DNA of 64,000 nt from Intestinirhabdus alba (GTDB lineage: Bacteria; Pseudomonadota; Gammaproteobacteria; Enterobacterales; Enterobacteriaceae), in contig NZ_WMJZ01000011.1 in NCBI RefSeq assembly GCF_009711095.1, positions 1 through 64,000 of the forward strand, read 5' to 3'. Both the position numbers and the translations under genes were made by a program. Within the stretch, counting starts at the first letter, position 1; the number at the start of each line of letters is the position of its first letter. The notes beneath the pieces were generated by a model. That model was not told where the DNA came from, ran no database searches, and saw only the letters and a program-made list of their open reading frames with translations. Below, in pieces: positions 62,134 to 64,000 of this stretch.

Positions 62134-63087
62134 CTAAAAACGAACCAGCGCGGAGCCCCAGGTGAATCCGCCGCCGAAGGCCTCAAGCAGCACCAGCTGG
62201 CCTGCTTTAATGCGCCCGTCGCGCACGGCTTCGTCCAGCGCGCAGGGAACGGAGGCCGCAGAGGTATTGCCGTGCCGGTCCAGCGTCACAACCACGCTGT
62301 CCATCGACATCCCCAGCTTTTTCGCCGTCGCGCTGATGATGCGCAGGTTGGCCTGATGCGGAACCAGCCAGTCCAGCTCAGCGCGATCGAGGTTATTCGC
62401 CGCCAGCGTCTCGTCGACGATATGGGCCAGCTCCGTCACAGCGACTTTAAAGACTTCGTTGCCCGCCATCGTCAGATGGATGGGGTTTTCCGGATTCACG
62501 CGATCGGCGTTAGGCAGCGTCAGGAGTTCGCCGTAGCTGCCGTCCGCGTGCAGATGGGTGGAGATAATCCCCGGCTCTTCAGAGGCACCCAGCACAACCG
62601 CGCCGGCACCGTCGCCGAAGATAATGATCGTCCCGCGATCGCTCGGATCGCAGGTGCGCGCCAGCACGTCGGAGCCGATCACCAGCGCATACTTTACCGC
62701 GCCGGATTTAACATACTGATCGGCCACGCTCAGCGCATAGGTAAAACCGGCGCACGCGGCGGCAACGTCAAACGCCGGGCAGCCCTTCACGCCCAGCATG
62801 CTCTGGATTTCACAGGCGGCGCTTGGAAAAGCGTGCGTTGCCGAGGTGGTCGCCACGACAATCAGTCCGATCTCATTTTTATCAATGCCGGACATCTCCA
62901 GCGCGCGGCTTGCCGCCGCAAAACCCATGGTCGCGACTGACTCATTGGGCGCGGCAATATGGCGTTCACGAATACCTGTGCGAGTCACAATCCACTCGTC
63001 AGAGGTCTCGACCATTTTTTCCAGATCGGCGTTAGTCCGCACCTGTTCGGGCAGATAGCTGCCGGTACCAATAATCTTCGTATACAT
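62134..63087 (-). CDS. fabH: 3-oxoacyl-ACP synthase III
   Basis: FabH starts fatty acid synthesis from acetyl-CoA and malonyl-ACP. The 317-residue protein has the catalytic Cys in [18 protein letters not shown], His in [13 protein letters not shown] and Asn in [12 protein letters not shown]. It follows plsX by about 70 bp. Confidence 0.98.
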   Translation of the reverse strand: MYTKIIGTGSYLPEQVRTNADLEKMVETSDEWIVTRTGIRERHIAAPNESVATMGFAAASRALEMSGIDKNEIGLIVVATTSATHAFPSAACEIQSMLGVKGCPAFDVAAACAGFTYALSVADQYVKSGAVKYALVIGSDVLARTCDPSDRGTIIIFGDGAGAVVLGASEEPGIISTHLHADGSYGELLTLPNADRVNPENPIHLTMAGNEVFKVAVTELAHIVDETLAANNLDRAELDWLVPHQANLRIISATAKKLGMSMDSVVVTLDRHGNTSAASVPCALDEAVRDGRIKAGQLVLLEAFGGGFTWGSALVRF

Positions 63088-63160
63088 ATACGCTCAGTCA
63101 CTTTTCGATGATGTCCCACGACCTGCAAACGCAGGTGCCGACGGGCGTTAAACGGCGCGC

Positions 63161-64000
63161 TTAGCCCTGCGGGCGCGCCTCTTCACCGCTGTCGGCATCC
63201 AGCGGTTCGAAGCCAGCCGGGTATACAGATTTCAGGCGAGCGGCAATTCGCTGAGGAACCTGTCGCTGCACCGCCTGCACCGCCTGTTCAATCGCAACGG
63301 TAAACGCCCGCTGATTCGCCGCACCGTGACTTTTTATCACCGTGCCGCGCAATCCTAACAGACAAGCGCCATTATACTGGTCGGGGTTGAGGTGCCCGAA
63401 TCGCCTGGTCAGTTTTTTTTGTAACCAACGCTTTAATAGCCGCAGCCACCAGGCGCTTTTCCCCTCTTCTCCCTGCGACTTCAGCAGCGACAGGAACAGG
63501 CGAACCACCCCTTCCATCGTCTTTAACGTCACGTTGCCGGTAAAACCGTCGCAGACCAGCACGTCCGTTTTTCCCGTCAACAGCTCATTGGCTTCGAGAT
63601 AGCCGATGTAGTTGATGGAGGGGATAGCCTTCAGCTGTTGGGAAGCGTCCCGGATGCTGTCCAGCCCCTTGGTCTCTTCTTCGCCGATGTTGAGCAGCGC
63701 CACGCGGGGGCGGATGATACCCACCACCTCCTCCGCCAGAACGGAGCCCATAATGGCGAACTGCACCAGCATCGCGCTGTCGCAGCCGACGTTAGCCCCT
63801 AAGTCGAGGACTACCGTTTTGCCCTTCAGCTGGTGCGGCAGCAGCGTCACCAGCGCGGGGCGCTCAATCCCCGCAAGGGGTTTGAGCAGTAATTTTGCCA
63901 GTCCCATCAGCGCACCGGTATTTCCGGCGCTGACGCAGGCCTGCGCTCGCCCTTCCTTTACCAGTTCCAGGGCCACACGCATGGAGCTACCGCGGCTGGC
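63161..64000 (-). CDS. plsX: Phosphate acyltransferase PlsX (N-terminus outside the window)
   Basis: PlsX makes acyl-phosphate from acyl-ACP for phospholipid synthesis. The visible C-terminal 279 residues match the E. coli protein (356 aa): [60 protein letters not shown] and [20 protein letters not shown]. The internal ATG at 63982 is not the start; ASRGSS before it is also conserved, and the frame stays open to the window edge. About 75 N-terminal residues are missing. Confidence 0.97.
   Translation of the reverse strand, partial: ASRGSSMRVALELVKEGRAQACVSAGNTGALMGLAKLLLKPLAGIERPALVTLLPHQLKGKTVVLDLGANVGCDSAMLVQFAIMGSVLAEEVVGIIRPRVALLNIGEEETKGLDSIRDASQQLKAIPSINYIGYLEANELLTGKTDVLVCDGFTGNVTLKTMEGVVRLFLSLLKSQGEEGKSAWWLRLLKRWLQKKLTRRFGHLNPDQYNGACLLGLRGTVIKSHGAANQRAFTVAIEQAVQAVQRQVPQRIAARLKSVYPAGFEPLDADSGEEARPQG

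Overview
The window is chromosomal DNA of a motile member of the Enterobacteriaceae. Almost every core gene is recognisable beside its Escherichia coli counterpart, base composition is GC-rich, and several ERIC repeats (TATACCC...GGGTATA) lie between genes. I cannot name the species; local gene content differs from both E. coli and Salmonella.

Layout: (1) 1-1.8 kb: the start of a VgrG-like type VI secretion gene, a stretch without a convincing gene, and a decayed cutC whose surviving 3' end coincides with the MicL small RNA gene. (2) 1.8-7.6 kb: yecM, argS and an inserted rhamnogalacturonide uptake/degradation pair (rhiN-rhiT type). (3) 7.7-28.2 kb: the flagellar/chemotaxis block (flhEAB, cheZYBR, tar, cheWA, motBA, flhCD), split between tar and cheW by a five-gene archaic (Csu-type) chaperone-usher pilus operon. 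(4) 28.2-39.5 kb: uspC, otsBA, ftnB, the small gene azuC, an MFS exporter, an RpiB/LacAB-family (DhuI-like) isomerase, yecR, ftnA, yecH, tyrP, yecA. (5) 39.5-45.0 kb: an acid-sugar operon: pdxA2, a kinase fused to a glucitol-type PTS EIIB domain, kdgT, and a stand-alone glucitol-type PTS EIIA. (6) 45.4-64 kb: the ycfP-to-plsX block (ycfP, nagZ, thiK, lpoB, ycfL, hinT, a broken fhuE, ptsG, ycfH, holB, tmk, mltG, pabC, fabF, acpP, fabG, fabD, fabH, plsX), far from yecA in E. coli.

How the genes work together: FlhDC drives the flagellar export genes and the chemotaxis phosphorelay (Tar to CheA/CheW to CheY, with CheR/CheB adaptation and CheZ dephosphorylation) acting on the MotAB motor. RhiT/RhiN would deliver unsaturated galacturonate, and the DhuI-like isomerase could feed the same pathway. 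The fab cluster with plsX makes acyl-ACP for membranes. PtsG, TyrP and FhuE are importers of glucose, tyrosine and ferric siderophore.

Most notable: the EIIB-kinase fusion with its own EIIA but no EIIC; a 130-bp element with TGATGACAAA terminal inverted repeats found three times, each time between two copies of a terminator hairpin; and the loss of cutC apart from the part that encodes MicL and its promoter.
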